A DNA stretch of 64,000 bases from Paenibacillus xylanilyticus (GCF_013359935.1 NZ_JABMCB010000178.1:170622-234621); one strand, 5' to 3'; counted from the first letter of the stretch, positions 1 to 8,408 are shown. Translations and numbers: made by a program. Notes: generated by a model not told the origin, from the letters alone.

Positions 1-116
1 AGTACCATGGATTGTTGAAGGACTTTGTAGTCTTGCATGCCATGATGCTCCGCCAAACGACTTAATTCTTGCCTGTTCCGTTCAATCTGGTCTACAACCT
101 GACTTGGTCCTTTCAT
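1..116 (-). CDS. Spo0E-like aspartyl-phosphate phosphatase (cut by window edge)
   Basis: The first 38 residues are visible and the 3' end lies outside the window. The sequence aligns by eye with the Spo0E-like gene at 346-522: both share a QELxRLxxxHGMQxxKVL core, which in this family forms the first helix and turn of a two-helix hairpin. Spo0E proteins remove phosphate from Spo0A~P and so delay sporulation; that role is inferred from the family. The ATG at 116-114 is preceded by a run of G's at good distance. An upstream in-frame GTG (125-123) is possible but sits inside the ribosome binding site. Confidence 0.75.
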   Translation of the reverse strand, partial: MKGPSQVVDQIERNRQELSRLAEHHGMQDYKVLQQSMV

Positions 117-345
117 AGCATGCACCCCCCTCTTTGTAGACCATTTTAGGATAGATTGCCAAAAAATTCATATTTTTTTCCTTTGCAAATTAAAAAGTTT
201 ATTTACATAGTTATTCTTTCATAATCAAGCATTTTGCATCAGTTCTCTAACAAACTCAAAACCATCAATATGTAGATCGAAAAAAATATAACTGTCCACA
301 TATCGTATCCCTGAACGCATTTAATTCATTACTCAAAAAATTTTC

Positions 346-522
346 TTAGAGAGTTTCACACTTACTAACAGCATTCATTTTGTAATGGTTATTAATTAGT
401 TCGTCCAGTATTCTGGACTGAAGAAGAACTTTATGGTGCTGCATGCCATGATTTTGCACCAAGCGACGCAGCTCTTGTCTGTTCAGTTCGATATGTTCCT
501 TGTGCCATTCTACTTCTTTCAT
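346..522 (-). CDS. Spo0E-like aspartyl-phosphate phosphatase, 58 aa
   Basis: This is a small cytosolic protein of the Spo0E-like sporulation regulator family, which dephosphorylates Spo0A~P (or other response regulators) and holds back sporulation. The family signature S-x-x-L-D is present (S36, L39, D40, in SRILDELI), after a first helix rich in charged residues (NRQELRRLV). The length matches the family (about 50-85 aa). I chose the ATG at 522 because GGGG lies 8 nt upstream; the in-frame GTG at 531 overlaps that G-run. It lies downstream of, and co-directional with, the XRE regulator at 662-2032, and is followed by a second Spo0E-like gene at the window edge. The gap 117-345 is AT-rich and shows no gene. 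Confidence 0.85.
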   Translation of the reverse strand: MKEVEWHKEHIELNRQELRRLVQNHGMQHHKVLLQSRILDELINNHYKMNAVSKCETL

Positions 523-548
523 GCCATGCACCCCTTTTTCAACATATT

Positions 549-632
549 TTAGGGGAAGTTATCACAAGAAAATACTCTGGAAATAGATGCAAATAGACCG
601 ATACGCAAGTTAATGAAAAAAGCTGGATGCAC
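549..632 (-). CDS. candidate 27-aa peptide ORF between regulator and Spo0E gene
   Basis: A GTG-started ORF lies 29 nt after the stop of the XRE regulator and 26 nt before the Spo0E-like start. An AGGGG ribosome binding site sits 8 nt before the GTG. The product begins MHPAFFINLR, has a hydrophobic middle with two arginines (FINLRIGLFASISRVF) and ends SCDNFP. Its position directly after an HTH/repeat receptor gene is where RRNPP-type propeptides (Phr, NprX, PapR) are found, but it is very short, poor in lysine and could be chance. No function is assigned. Confidence 0.3.
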   Translation of the reverse strand: MHPAFFINLRIGLFASISRVFSCDNFP

Positions 633-661
633 AACAATTTCCCCTAAATTGATTATAAGTC

Positions 662-2032
662 TTATACTCCAAAATGTTGGGTACTTAGACTATCCATTAG
701 CAAACTATACTGTTTTTCCTGCGAGTCACTGGCATGATTTCTGAACTTTCCATATAAATCAATAGATCTTATAGACATTAAGTCATCATCACTGGCAGAT
801 GAGAGCTTCAAACTGATGAGTAAATTCTCCATTCCTTGTTTGTACTTTTGTTGGCTGAGCCTATATTTCGCAAGTTCATAGTAAAATCGTATATACCTAT
901 GATTTATTACCTGATCAGTATATGTCCCTTTTACATATTCCTCTGTATTGAATTGTTTAATGTAGGGATCGAATCTCTCCAACGCAAAATCGATATCTAG
1001 TGCGTGTTGATTGGCTGCTTGTACAATAGTCACGAAGGCAGTTAAAATCTCCTGAGGATGATCATTGAGATAATCCAGATAAGATTCAAGCACCTTATGA
1101 TTTCCTAACAACATTTGATATAAATATCGATTCCCCTTAGCCCAACTCTGAAAACGCTCTATTAATTCTTGCTCTTCTTCAGTCGGGTTTGGAATTTCAA
1201 TGACTCGTTCATAAATATCGGTGTATTCTAAAGCCTTTTCATATTCTTGGCGAGCTTCACACACACCTGCCTTCAGTAAGTTTGCATATGCTTTGTACGT
1301 GAATAAGGGATAAAACGCAATTCTTTGTCTGCTTTTTCGTCTTCGAGATTGAAGACTAAGTTGAAAATCAACTTTTCTTTCCAGCTCATCAGCCAGATAA
1401 TAAACCTTATCCCAGAGGTGTATTGTGAGGTATATATTGGCCAAGTCTTTAATTGCATCCAGTTGTATTTCCTCATCCAACTTTTCTACATAAGGTTCCA
1501 TGTGAACTGCAGCGCTTAGATTATCGAATTTGCTCATGGTTTTATTGATTGAAAAAATGCGGTACTGACATAAAGCCAACCGTTCAGAGTGCTGATATTT
1601 CTCACTGTCAGCCACGCATTCATACAAAATAAGTGCTGCTTCATTCATCTCTTCGTTATAGATCTTCTCAGCCATTTCAAACAATTCTGAAGTATAAGAT
1701 CGATCATCGGTTACCTGGACCACAACCTTTTTAATACAATCCAGCTTGTTTAGTTCGGCGCACCGATATAAAAAAGGTTCCAAGCGTCTCCAATGTGGGG
1801 CAGTTTCCACGAAACATTCCACGCAGTACATCTCATAGAAGTATCCCTTTTCAAGTCCCATACCAGCAGTAATTTGATCCAATTGATTCATGGCTATAGG
1901 TCTGCTTCCTTTAAGTATGGCACTCATCGTACCAACATTAACTCCACAGATACTAGAAAATTGTTGAAGTTTGTACCCCTTAACCTTGATATGATTTTCT
2001 ATATGCGAGCGTATCGTAGGTGCAAGTTGCAA
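662..2032 (-). CDS. XRE-family HTH regulator with C-terminal TPR-like helical repeats
   Basis: This 456-residue protein has an N-terminal Cro/C1-type helix-turn-helix (about residues 5-60; VNVGTMSAILKGSRPIAMNQLDQI in two parts gives the recognition-helix region). The remaining 390 residues are almost wholly helical and read like degenerate TPR repeats (RLALCQYRIF, LDAIKDLANIY, YEKALEYTDIY). This is the layout of RRNPP-type peptide-receptor regulators (PlcR, NprR, AimR), but it is longer than PlcR, and peptide binding is inference. I chose the TTG at 2032 because GGGGGTGA lies 5 nt before it and because it aligns with the ATG of the paralogue at 2298-3683. It is followed by a mini-ORF and Spo0E-like genes on the same strand. 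The two paralogues match closely over the first 200 residues and drift apart in the C-terminal half. Confidence 0.85.
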   Translation of the reverse strand: MQLAPTIRSHIENHIKVKGYKLQQFSSICGVNVGTMSAILKGSRPIAMNQLDQITAGMGLEKGYFYEMYCVECFVETAPHWRRLEPFLYRCAELNKLDCIKKVVVQVTDDRSYTSELFEMAEKIYNEEMNEAALILYECVADSEKYQHSERLALCQYRIFSINKTMSKFDNLSAAVHMEPYVEKLDEEIQLDAIKDLANIYLTIHLWDKVYYLADELERKVDFQLSLQSRRRKSRQRIAFYPLFTYKAYANLLKAGVCEARQEYEKALEYTDIYERVIEIPNPTEEEQELIERFQSWAKGNRYLYQMLLGNHKVLESYLDYLNDHPQEILTAFVTIVQAANQHALDIDFALERFDPYIKQFNTEEYVKGTYTDQVINHRYIRFYYELAKYRLSQQKYKQGMENLLISLKLSSASDDDLMSIRSIDLYGKFRNHASDSQEKQYSLLMDSLSTQHFGV

Positions 2033-2089
2033 ATATCTCACCCCCAACAATCCAAACTTCTTAATGATATGCCATGTATAGTAAATGTA

Positions 2090-2118
2090 ATTTTAATCCT
2101 GTATTTTACAACGGTCAA
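2090..2118 (-). promoter_or_regulatory. sigma-A promoter of XRE regulator 1, conserved with paralogue
   Basis: Reading the minus strand, TTGACC and TAAAAT are separated by 17 nt. The whole block, including the spacer core TGTAAAAT and AGGATTAAAATT, recurs upstream of the paralogous gene (3738-3766) with only three visible differences. Conservation of the spacer suggests a shared operator as well as a promoter. Confidence 0.75.
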
Positions 2119-2132
2119 TCATCACTACTATA

Positions 2133-2175
2133 ATAAAAACAGCGCGTCCTAAATTTAGGAACCGCACTGTTTTTA
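2133..2175. terminator. hairpin terminator after XRE regulator 2
   Basis: AAAAACAG and its complement flank a perfect 14-base palindrome TCCTAAATTTAGGA. T-runs on both sides make it usable in either direction. It separates the two paralogous regulators into two transcripts. Confidence 0.7.
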
Positions 2176-2297
2176 ATGAAATCTTTTAATAACACACGAT
2201 TATTTACAAATCTCCTGTTCCATGTTGAGAGGAAAGTGTGTGCATAGGAGATGTATTTGTTACTGAACCTTCCAGGGGAAGGGTAATGAGAAAGAAA

Positions 2298-3683
2298 CTA
2301 AGCAAGACTATATACAGGATATTCCTTTTTTTCATAATAATTCTCTACCTCCGTCATTAATGAATGATATTGACTTTCAATTTCCTTACTTGCCTTATTT
2401 CTATACTTCTCATATAGAGCCACACAATGAATAATATCAGATTGATTGTTTATCTTTATAGCAGAAGCTAAACATTCCATAAGTTGTTTCATGCCTTCCT
2501 CGTATCTACCACGAGCAAGGTGATATATGGACAATTCAACTAAAAAAGTTATATAAAGATCCAATTTGACTTGTTTACTATAACCTTGAATTAAGGTATC
2601 TACCGATGTCATTTGAACACCAAATTTATCAAGAACCTCATCCACGTCCATATCATACTTGTTCGCTGCCTCCATGATGTTAACCAGGGCAGGTAATAAC
2701 TCTTTTTGATTTCTTTCAATAAAATCGACATAGGCTGGCAGAACATTTTTATCTCCCATTAATAAATGATAGAGATACGTATTGGCCTCTTCCCAACCTT
2801 TGAATTTAATAATATAAAAAATATCCTCATCATCAGGTTCTATAATTTTAATTAAGTCTGCGTATGCCTTTGTATAGCGTAAAGCTTCCTCATACTTGCC
2901 TAACCTTTCACTTGCAGTTGCCTTGAGCAGGCTTGAATAGGCTTTGTACACAAACAACGGATATGAAGTTACCCTGCTTGCTTTATCTACATTCTTCTTG
3001 GTGTAAGTTTGTATAATTTCGGCTTTACGACCCAATTCATCAGCCAGTGTGAACAACTTGTCCCAATAGCGGAGAGCGGAGTATGTATTCGCCAGATCCT
3101 TGATTGCATCCAGCTGTCGCTCTTCGTCCAGCCGGTTAATATACGGCTCGAAGTGAACGGCTGCTCTAAGATTCTCATGCTGGTCCTGGCCCAGAGACAA
3201 GGTGAAGATACGATACTGGCACAACGCCAGACGTTCGGAGTGCTGGTACTTCTCACACTCGGCAACACATTCGTACAACATCCGCGCAGCCTTCTTCTGT
3301 CCGCGTTCAAACATGGACTCGGCCAGCTCAAACAATTCGGAAACATAAGAGCGATCATCCGTCACTTGCTGAATTACCCTCTGTATACAGTCCAGCTTGT
3401 CCAGCTCGGCACAGCGCAGCAGGAACGGCTCCAACCTTCGCCAGTGCGGCGCAGATTCCACAAAACATTCAGCACCATATATTTCGTAGAAGTGGCCTTC
3501 CTCCAGCTTCATGCCCTGGGTGATGAGGTCCAATTGAGCCATGGCAATCGGCCGTGTCCCTTTGATAATCGCACTTAAAGTCCCGGCGTTAACCCCCGAT
3601 ATATCAGCAAAGTATTGTAGGGTATACCCTTGTTTCCTGATGTAATCCTCAATATTTGAGCGTATCGTAGTTGTAGGTTCCAT
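2298..3683 (-). CDS. XRE-family HTH regulator with TPR-like helical repeats (paralogue 2)
   Basis: This 461-residue paralogue of the 662-2032 product has an N-terminal XRE helix-turn-helix (about residues 5-60, with VNAGTLSAIIKGTRPIAMAQ) followed by helical repeats. Shared blocks include FVESAPHWRRLEPFL, VTDDRSY and SERLALCQYRIF. The ATG at 3683 follows GGAGGTGG at 5 nt; the upstream in-frame ATG at 3698 lies ahead of that site. The first half of the gene is more GC-rich than the second. A hairpin terminator follows, so it is probably monocistronic. The role is presumably transcriptional control answering to a small ligand or peptide; the ligand is unknown. No convincing peptide ORF lies in its 247-nt downstream gap. 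Confidence 0.85.
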   Translation of the reverse strand: MEPTTTIRSNIEDYIRKQGYTLQYFADISGVNAGTLSAIIKGTRPIAMAQLDLITQGMKLEEGHFYEIYGAECFVESAPHWRRLEPFLLRCAELDKLDCIQRVIQQVTDDRSYVSELFELAESMFERGQKKAARMLYECVAECEKYQHSERLALCQYRIFTLSLGQDQHENLRAAVHFEPYINRLDEERQLDAIKDLANTYSALRYWDKLFTLADELGRKAEIIQTYTKKNVDKASRVTSYPLFVYKAYSSLLKATASERLGKYEEALRYTKAYADLIKIIEPDDEDIFYIIKFKGWEEANTYLYHLLMGDKNVLPAYVDFIERNQKELLPALVNIMEAANKYDMDVDEVLDKFGVQMTSVDTLIQGYSKQVKLDLYITFLVELSIYHLARGRYEEGMKQLMECLASAIKINNQSDIIHCVALYEKYRNKASKEIESQYHSLMTEVENYYEKKEYPVYSLA

Positions 3684-3737
3684 GTCTCCCACCTCCACAA
3701 TGAAAATCCAGAAATTTGAATTTATATGATATGCACA

Positions 3738-3766
3738 ATTTTAATCCTAAATTTTACAGCGGTCAA
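3738..3766 (-). promoter_or_regulatory. sigma-A promoter of XRE regulator 2, conserved with paralogue
   Basis: TTGACC, a 17-nt spacer and TAAAAT on the minus strand. The flanking and spacer bases match the promoter at 2090-2118. The transcript would have a leader of roughly 50 nt. Confidence 0.75.
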
Positions 3767-3948
3767 TAACAATCGTGGCAATTTCCTTCACATTTAGACA
3801 TTTTTGCTGAATATATCCCGTCTTATAGAAAAAATCCATTAGAAGAATAGGAGCGGACATGTTAAAGTAAGTTCAACTCATAATATCCTACTATTTCCAT
3901 AGGATTAAACAAAACAGATTCGCCAATTCCGTTCAAGGAGAAGGTCAG

Positions 3949-5073
3949 ATGAAATTTGCCTTGTTTAGCCTCATGATGAACCTCCCCAATGCGGTAACCG
4001 GTGAAGCACTGACCGCACAACAGAAATTCCATAACATTCTGGAACAAGCCAGACTGGCCGAGCGTTTGGGCTTCGATGCATATGGAATTGGGGAACGGCA
4101 CGGTGCGCCTTTTCTGTCATCCTCGCCGCCTGTTGTACTGACCGCTGTAGCTGCTGCTACCTCCCGCATTCGTTTGCTAACAACCGTCACTGTGCTCAGC
4201 GTGTTGGATCCGGTTCGGGTTGCCGAAGATTATGCAACACTAGATCAATTATCCGGTGGGCGGCTGGAGATGATCATCGGAAAAGGCAATGACCCTCGGC
4301 ACTATCCGCTGTTTGGCATTCGTGAGGAGGAACAGTGGGTTTCACTTGGTGAACGCTATGAGCTGCTAAAGCGCCTGTGGACGGAGGAGAATGTAACCTG
4401 GCAGGGAACGTATCGCCCGCCTCTCCACGATGTTACCACTTGGCCGCGCCCTCTCCAACAATCCATTCCGATCTGGCATGGCAGCGCATCGAGTACACTC
4501 TCCACCGAGCTGGCAGCGAAATACGGCGAACCACTCTTCTCCTCGAATTCTTTTCATCCACAGGCAAAATACAAAGCGTTGATTGACCACTATCGGGAAC
4601 GTCTTGATTATTATGGTCATGATGCGAATCGTGCGGTGATCGGTTCCGGAGCGGGGAGCCTGTACCTTGCGAATACACGTGAGGAAGCGATTCGTCGCTA
4701 TACGCCTTATTATAATGCTTTTCACGCAACCGCTGCCGCCCAGCACAACCAGTCACCCTTCACAGACCTGGAGGATAACATCGCTCGCGGTCCTGTGCTC
4801 ATTGGTAGTCCTGAACAGGTTATTGTGAAAATCATGGATTACCATGCCGCTTTTGGACATCAGGTGCTCAGCATCAGCGTAGATGGACTCAGTCATAGCG
4901 AGCAGCTAGAGCAGGTTGAGCGCTTTGCCCAGGACGTAGCGCCCGTATTACGACGTGAATTACCGAATTCGGTATGGAACGATCCCCCGGTATTAAGCCG
5001 GCAAATACCTTCCCCTGCCTCCCATTCTTCCGCCACATGGCCCTCAGCCATCTCCCCTACATTCCAGATATAA
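3949..5073 (+). CDS. LLM-class flavin-dependent monooxygenase (luciferase-like)
   Basis: This 374-residue protein reads as a bacterial-luciferase-like TIM barrel. It starts MKFALFSLM and carries ARLAERLGFDAYGIGERH (about residues 34-51), the DPVRVAEDYATLDQLSGGRLE block (in two parts) and IGKGNDPRHYPLFG. Such enzymes use reduced flavin (FMNH2 or F420H2) and O2 to oxidise varied small molecules; the substrate cannot be read here. The ATG at 3949 follows AAGGAGAAGG. The last 30 residues are proline/serine-rich and look like a non-conserved tail. It is convergent with the TetR gene, with a terminator between. Confidence 0.85.
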   Translation: MKFALFSLMMNLPNAVTGEALTAQQKFHNILEQARLAERLGFDAYGIGERHGAPFLSSSPPVVLTAVAAATSRIRLLTTVTVLSVLDPVRVAEDYATLDQLSGGRLEMIIGKGNDPRHYPLFGIREEEQWVSLGERYELLKRLWTEENVTWQGTYRPPLHDVTTWPRPLQQSIPIWHGSASSTLSTELAAKYGEPLFSSNSFHPQAKYKALIDHYRERLDYYGHDANRAVIGSGAGSLYLANTREEAIRRYTPYYNAFHATAAAQHNQSPFTDLEDNIARGPVLIGSPEQVIVKIMDYHAAFGHQVLSISVDGLSHSEQLEQVERFAQDVAPVLRRELPNSVWNDPPVLSRQIPSPASHSSATWPSAISPTFQI

Positions 5074-5101
5074 GTCCTCACTCAGATACACATATCAAAT
5101 T

Positions 5102-5126
5102 CAGGGTGATTCGTGAGAATCACCCT
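5102..5126. terminator. hairpin between LLM gene and convergent tetR
   Basis: An 11-bp perfect stem, CAGGGTGATTC and its complement, closes on a GTGA loop and is followed by a T/C-rich tail on the plus strand. Confidence 0.65.
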
Positions 5127-5159
5127 GTTCCTCCCTTATTCGACGTTCTTTTCTTTTAT

Positions 5160-5738
5160 TTAAGTGGACTTAATCCCTGCAAACAGAGAATTCAAAAGTC
5201 TCTCTACAAACTCACTATCCATCGGTTCGCCAGTCACCAACATGCGATAAAAAACCGGCCCGTAAACGAGATCGATGCACAAGCCGATGTCCAAATCACT
5301 TTTTAATTCACCTCGCGTTACACCTTTCTCTATAATTCCCCACGCTTCACGCCGACGAGGCTGAATGTATCTGGTCCGATATTCTACCGCAAGACCTGGA
5401 TCTGACTGTCCTTCTCCAATGATCTCAGTAATAGCCTTACCGTCCAGACTCGTCAAAAATTGAATCATATTGCTCGCATGAATGCGTACATCTTCAAATA
5501 CCGATCCTGTATCCGGGACAGGCAATCTTGCTGTCATGGCAGACATGTATCCGTCCATAATGACAGCCCCTTTGTTGGGCCACCATTTGTATATCGTCGC
5601 TTTGCTCACTTGAGCACGCTCCGCTATCTTTTCAACCGTAATCGCTGCAAAACCATGCTCCAGCAGCAGCTCATAGGCGGCTGCAAGAATGGCATTCTGG
5701 GTTTCCATGTTGCGGGGACGTCCTCTTTTGGCTGTCAT
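5160..5738 (-). CDS. TetR/AcrR-family repressor
   Basis: This 192-residue protein has the TetR N-terminal DNA-binding domain (about residues 10-57, with AITVEKIAERAQVSKATIYK) and a C-terminal ligand/dimer domain with the LFAGI-type end typical of AcrR-like members. It is divergent from the MFS gene at 6000-7211 with a 261-nt shared upstream region holding three similar palindromes. It therefore most likely represses itself and the exporter until a drug-like ligand binds. The ATG is preceded by AAGGAGGGATTC. Confidence 0.9.
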   Translation of the reverse strand: MTAKRGRPRNMETQNAILAAAYELLLEHGFAAITVEKIAERAQVSKATIYKWWPNKGAVIMDGYMSAMTARLPVPDTGSVFEDVRIHASNMIQFLTSLDGKAITEIIGEGQSDPGLAVEYRTRYIQPRRREAWGIIEKGVTRGELKSDLDIGLCIDLVYGPVFYRMLVTGEPMDSEFVERLLNSLFAGIKST

Positions 5739-5782
5739 CTGAATCCCTCCTTGAGGTAACCATCACCATCAAATTTTCTTAA

Positions 5783-5795
5783 AAACGATACGTTC
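5783..5795. promoter_or_regulatory. TetR operator-like palindrome 1
   Basis: AAACGATACGTTC has the form AAACG-N3-CGTTT with one mismatch. It lies directly beside a minus-strand TATAAT (5796-5801 region) that would serve the tetR gene. Confidence 0.6.
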
Positions 5796-5885
5796 ATTAT
5801 ACTAAAATGCCCACCACATAAACAGTTCCGCCTTCTCGTGATTGCTGCTTACCCAGAATAAAATAGTTATGCCTATTTACAATAC

Positions 5886-5900
5886 TAAACGTATCGTTTA
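5886..5900. promoter_or_regulatory. TetR operator-like palindrome 2
   Basis: TAAACGTATCGTTTA is a perfect inverted repeat around a TAT centre. It is the best of three copies in this divergent region. Confidence 0.65.
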
Positions 5901-5918
5901 TTATATGTTTGTAATTAG

Positions 5919-5933
5919 TGAACGACACGTTTA
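5919..5933. promoter_or_regulatory. TetR operator-like palindrome 3
   Basis: TGAACGACACGTTTA is a third copy of the AACG-N3-CGTTT pattern, 33 nt downstream of copy 2 and upstream of the MFS gene. Confidence 0.55.
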
Positions 5934-5999
5934 GAAATTAAGGATTCAAGCTGCATTGACCCATAATGAAACTAATCTAATACCATGTGGAGGATGATA

Positions 6000-7211
6000 A
6001 TGATGAACATGAAACACGATACGAAGGCAAAACAGATTCCGGGTTGGCTGATATTCCTTTTGGCTGCGGCTTGTGGACTTATTGTGGCAAATTTGTATTA
6101 TGCTCAAACGGTGATCGGCCCGATCAGTTTAACAACAGGGTTATCGTCTGCTGCTGCAGGATTGATCGTAACGTTAACCCAGATTGGTTATGTCATCGGA
6201 TTGCTGTTTATCGTACCCCTCAGTGACATTATGGAGAACCGGCGGCTCGTAACTTCCTTTCTGATTTTACTAGTCGTTGCCTTGGCTGCAGCTGCGTTCT
6301 CCACTCATGCTTTACTATTTCTGACGGCGTCATTGGTGATCGGCATAGGTTCCGTCGTCGCTCAAATTCTCGTACCATACGCTACCTATCTTACCTCGGA
6401 AGAGCAGCGCGGACGCGTTGTTGGCAATGTCATGAGTGGACTTCTTCTCGGTATCATGTTGGCTCGCCCCATCGCAAGCTTCATTACAGATGCATTCGGT
6501 TGGCAGGCTGTCTTCATTTCCTCTGCCATTGTCATTGCATTGTTAGCCCTGCTCCTGTCACGTGCTCTTCCTGTACGTCAGCCTCACCCTGCAATGAAAT
6601 ACGGTCAGCTTATTGTTTCACTGGGCACCCTGCTGAAAACCTTGCCCATGCTGCGTCGCCGGGCACTGTACCAAGCCAGCTTGTTTGGCGCCTTCAGTCT
6701 GTTCTGGACGATCGTGCCTTTGCGGCTCGCTCATGATTTTGGCATGACCCAGCAGGGAATTGCCTGGTTTGCACTGGCTGGTGTAGGAGGAGCCATTGCC
6801 GCACCTATTGCAGGCAGATGGGCAGACAAAGGCTTGACCAAGATACTAACCGGACTTGCCATGGTGATTGCCGCTCTCTCCTTCGGTCTTGCCTATGTAT
6901 TCCAGGGGCACTCTACCGCTTCTCTTGTGCTGCTGGTCATTGTCGCCATAACGCTCGACATGGCAGTCTCCGGCAATCTCGTTCTGGGACAGCGCATCAT
7001 CTACTCCCTCGCGAATGAAGCGAGAGGACGGGTAAACGGAATTTTTATGTCGATCTTCTTTATCGGAGGGGCCATTGGCTCATCGCTTGGAAGCTGGTCC
7101 TACGCATCGGGAGGCTGGAGTCTGACGACACTGATCGGCCTGATCATGCCACTGTTGGCGCTCGGCTATTACTTTACGGAAAAGAAAACCGGCGTTGTCA
7201 GCAACTCATAA
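6000..7211 (+). CDS. MFS transporter (DHA1-like drug exporter)
   Basis: This 403-residue inner-membrane protein has about 12 hydrophobic segments. A motif-A-like loop (VPLSDIMENRR) after the second segment and a duplicated counterpart (AGRWADKG) in the second half are typical of the major facilitator superfamily. Members couple proton entry to export of drugs or metabolites. It is divergent from a TetR repressor with shared palindromes, which supports an inducible exporter. I chose the ATG at 6000 because GGAGG ends 6 nt before it; in-frame ATGs at 5985 and 5994 lie at or before the site. Confidence 0.9.
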   Translation: MMNMKHDTKAKQIPGWLIFLLAAACGLIVANLYYAQTVIGPISLTTGLSSAAAGLIVTLTQIGYVIGLLFIVPLSDIMENRRLVTSFLILLVVALAAAAFSTHALLFLTASLVIGIGSVVAQILVPYATYLTSEEQRGRVVGNVMSGLLLGIMLARPIASFITDAFGWQAVFISSAIVIALLALLLSRALPVRQPHPAMKYGQLIVSLGTLLKTLPMLRRRALYQASLFGAFSLFWTIVPLRLAHDFGMTQQGIAWFALAGVGGAIAAPIAGRWADKGLTKILTGLAMVIAALSFGLAYVFQGHSTASLVLLVIVAITLDMAVSGNLVLGQRIIYSLANEARGRVNGIFMSIFFIGGAIGSSLGSWSYASGGWSLTTLIGLIMPLLALGYYFTEKKTGVVSNS

Positions 7212-7230
7212 CTGCATCACTCAACATAGA

Positions 7231-7279
7231 AGGGCAGTCTAATCCCCAGGATTAGAGCTGCCCTTTCATTATTTTTTCA
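7231..7279. terminator. bidirectional terminator between MFS and OYE genes
   Basis: GGGCAGTCTAATCC pairs with GGATTAGAGCTGCCC, followed by a T-rich run on the plus strand. The two genes converge here. Confidence 0.8.
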
Positions 7280-8329
7280 TATCAGAACAGGCAAATGCTT
7301 GTTCACATCGTACTCCACCAGCGGCTCACCTGCATGCAATCTGTGCACCAGATCGGAATTGGCAATAAAGGGCCTGCCAAACGCAGCGAGATGAATGATC
7401 CCCTCATTCAAGGCTTCCTCTGCCGTTTGAGCATCCAGATTCCCCACCCCAATAATCGTATGCTCCCACTGTTGCCTGATCACTTCATGAAAGGTCTTCT
7501 CCCCTGCCCAGGCTCTTGTATAGCGGTCGGTTGAAGGATGCAGAATTGTAATGCCCGTCTCACGGAACAGGTTAAGATAAGCATCAATCATGGCCGCCTT
7601 GTCTGTCCAAGCATAGGATGGATCATCGTCTTTTTTCTCGGAAAATCGGATTGAAATGCGATCCACGCTGATTTCTTTTTTTACCGCCAGAATGATCTCT
7701 TTCAAAAAACGTAATCTCTCCTGGATCCCGCCTCCATATTCGTCTGTTCGATGATTCGTCTTCTCGTTGATAAATTGATCCATCAGATATCCATGAGCTG
7801 CATGCAGCTCAATCCCGTCAAATCCGGCCAGCACCGCATTGCGAGCAGCATTCTGAAAATGCTGGATCGTATCCTGAATATCCTGTATGCACATCGCTTC
7901 GGGAACCTGATATGGCTTGTGCAATTTATGCACCTTGCCCTCGGCCTGAATGCTCGAAGGTGCCTGCGGCGTTCCTCCGATGAGATCGGAGTGGGACAAT
8001 CTGCCGACATGCCACAGCTGCGCTATGATCGTACCTCCATGTCTATGAACGGCTTCCGTAACCCTTTTCCATGAAACGGTCTGTGCTTCCGTATACAGCC
8101 CAGGTATGCCATAGGTTCCTTTACCCGCCAGGTTGGGGTTAACTCCCTCCGTAATGATCAATCCCACACCATCCCGGGCACGCTGCTCATAGTATGCCAC
8201 CATCTCTTCTGTTACTGTGCCATCCTCATCATTCGCAAACCCTCTCGTTAACGGAGCCATCACAATTCGGTTTCTAAGGTTCCATTGGTTGATCGTAACC
8301 GGGTTGAGTAATTTTATAAGATTGTTCAT
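7277..8329 (-). CDS. NADH:flavin oxidoreductase, Old Yellow Enzyme family
   Basis: This 350-residue protein is an FMN-binding TIM barrel of the OYE/YqjM type, reducing activated C=C bonds of enals, enones or nitro compounds with NAD(P)H. Visible family blocks are NRIVMAPLTRG (near residue 20), AQLWHVGRLSH, GFDGIELHAAHGYLMDQF, the NHRTDEYGG segment and AAFGRPFIANSDL near the C-terminus, the phosphate-binding part. The ATG at 8329 follows AGAAGGGA; upstream in-frame starts lack such a site. It is divergent from a LysR regulator that probably controls it. Confidence 0.9.
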   Translation of the reverse strand: MNNLIKLLNPVTINQWNLRNRIVMAPLTRGFANDEDGTVTEEMVAYYEQRARDGVGLIITEGVNPNLAGKGTYGIPGLYTEAQTVSWKRVTEAVHRHGGTIIAQLWHVGRLSHSDLIGGTPQAPSSIQAEGKVHKLHKPYQVPEAMCIQDIQDTIQHFQNAARNAVLAGFDGIELHAAHGYLMDQFINEKTNHRTDEYGGGIQERLRFLKEIILAVKKEISVDRISIRFSEKKDDDPSYAWTDKAAMIDAYLNLFRETGITILHPSTDRYTRAWAGEKTFHEVIRQQWEHTIIGVGNLDAQTAEEALNEGIIHLAAFGRPFIANSDLVHRLHAGEPLVEYDVNKHLPVLI

Positions 8330-8408
8330 GCTATCCCTTCTCTCATCGTAATTAGGGATATTGTAGAACGGCTCAGGCATATCGTAAAATGATTAGAATA
8401 TATGGAAG

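Noticed and set aside
2204..2245. 13-codon ORF downstream of XRE regulator 2 as a signal peptide gene
   Set aside because: It has no ribosome binding site, no hydrophobic part and lies just before a terminator; likely chance.
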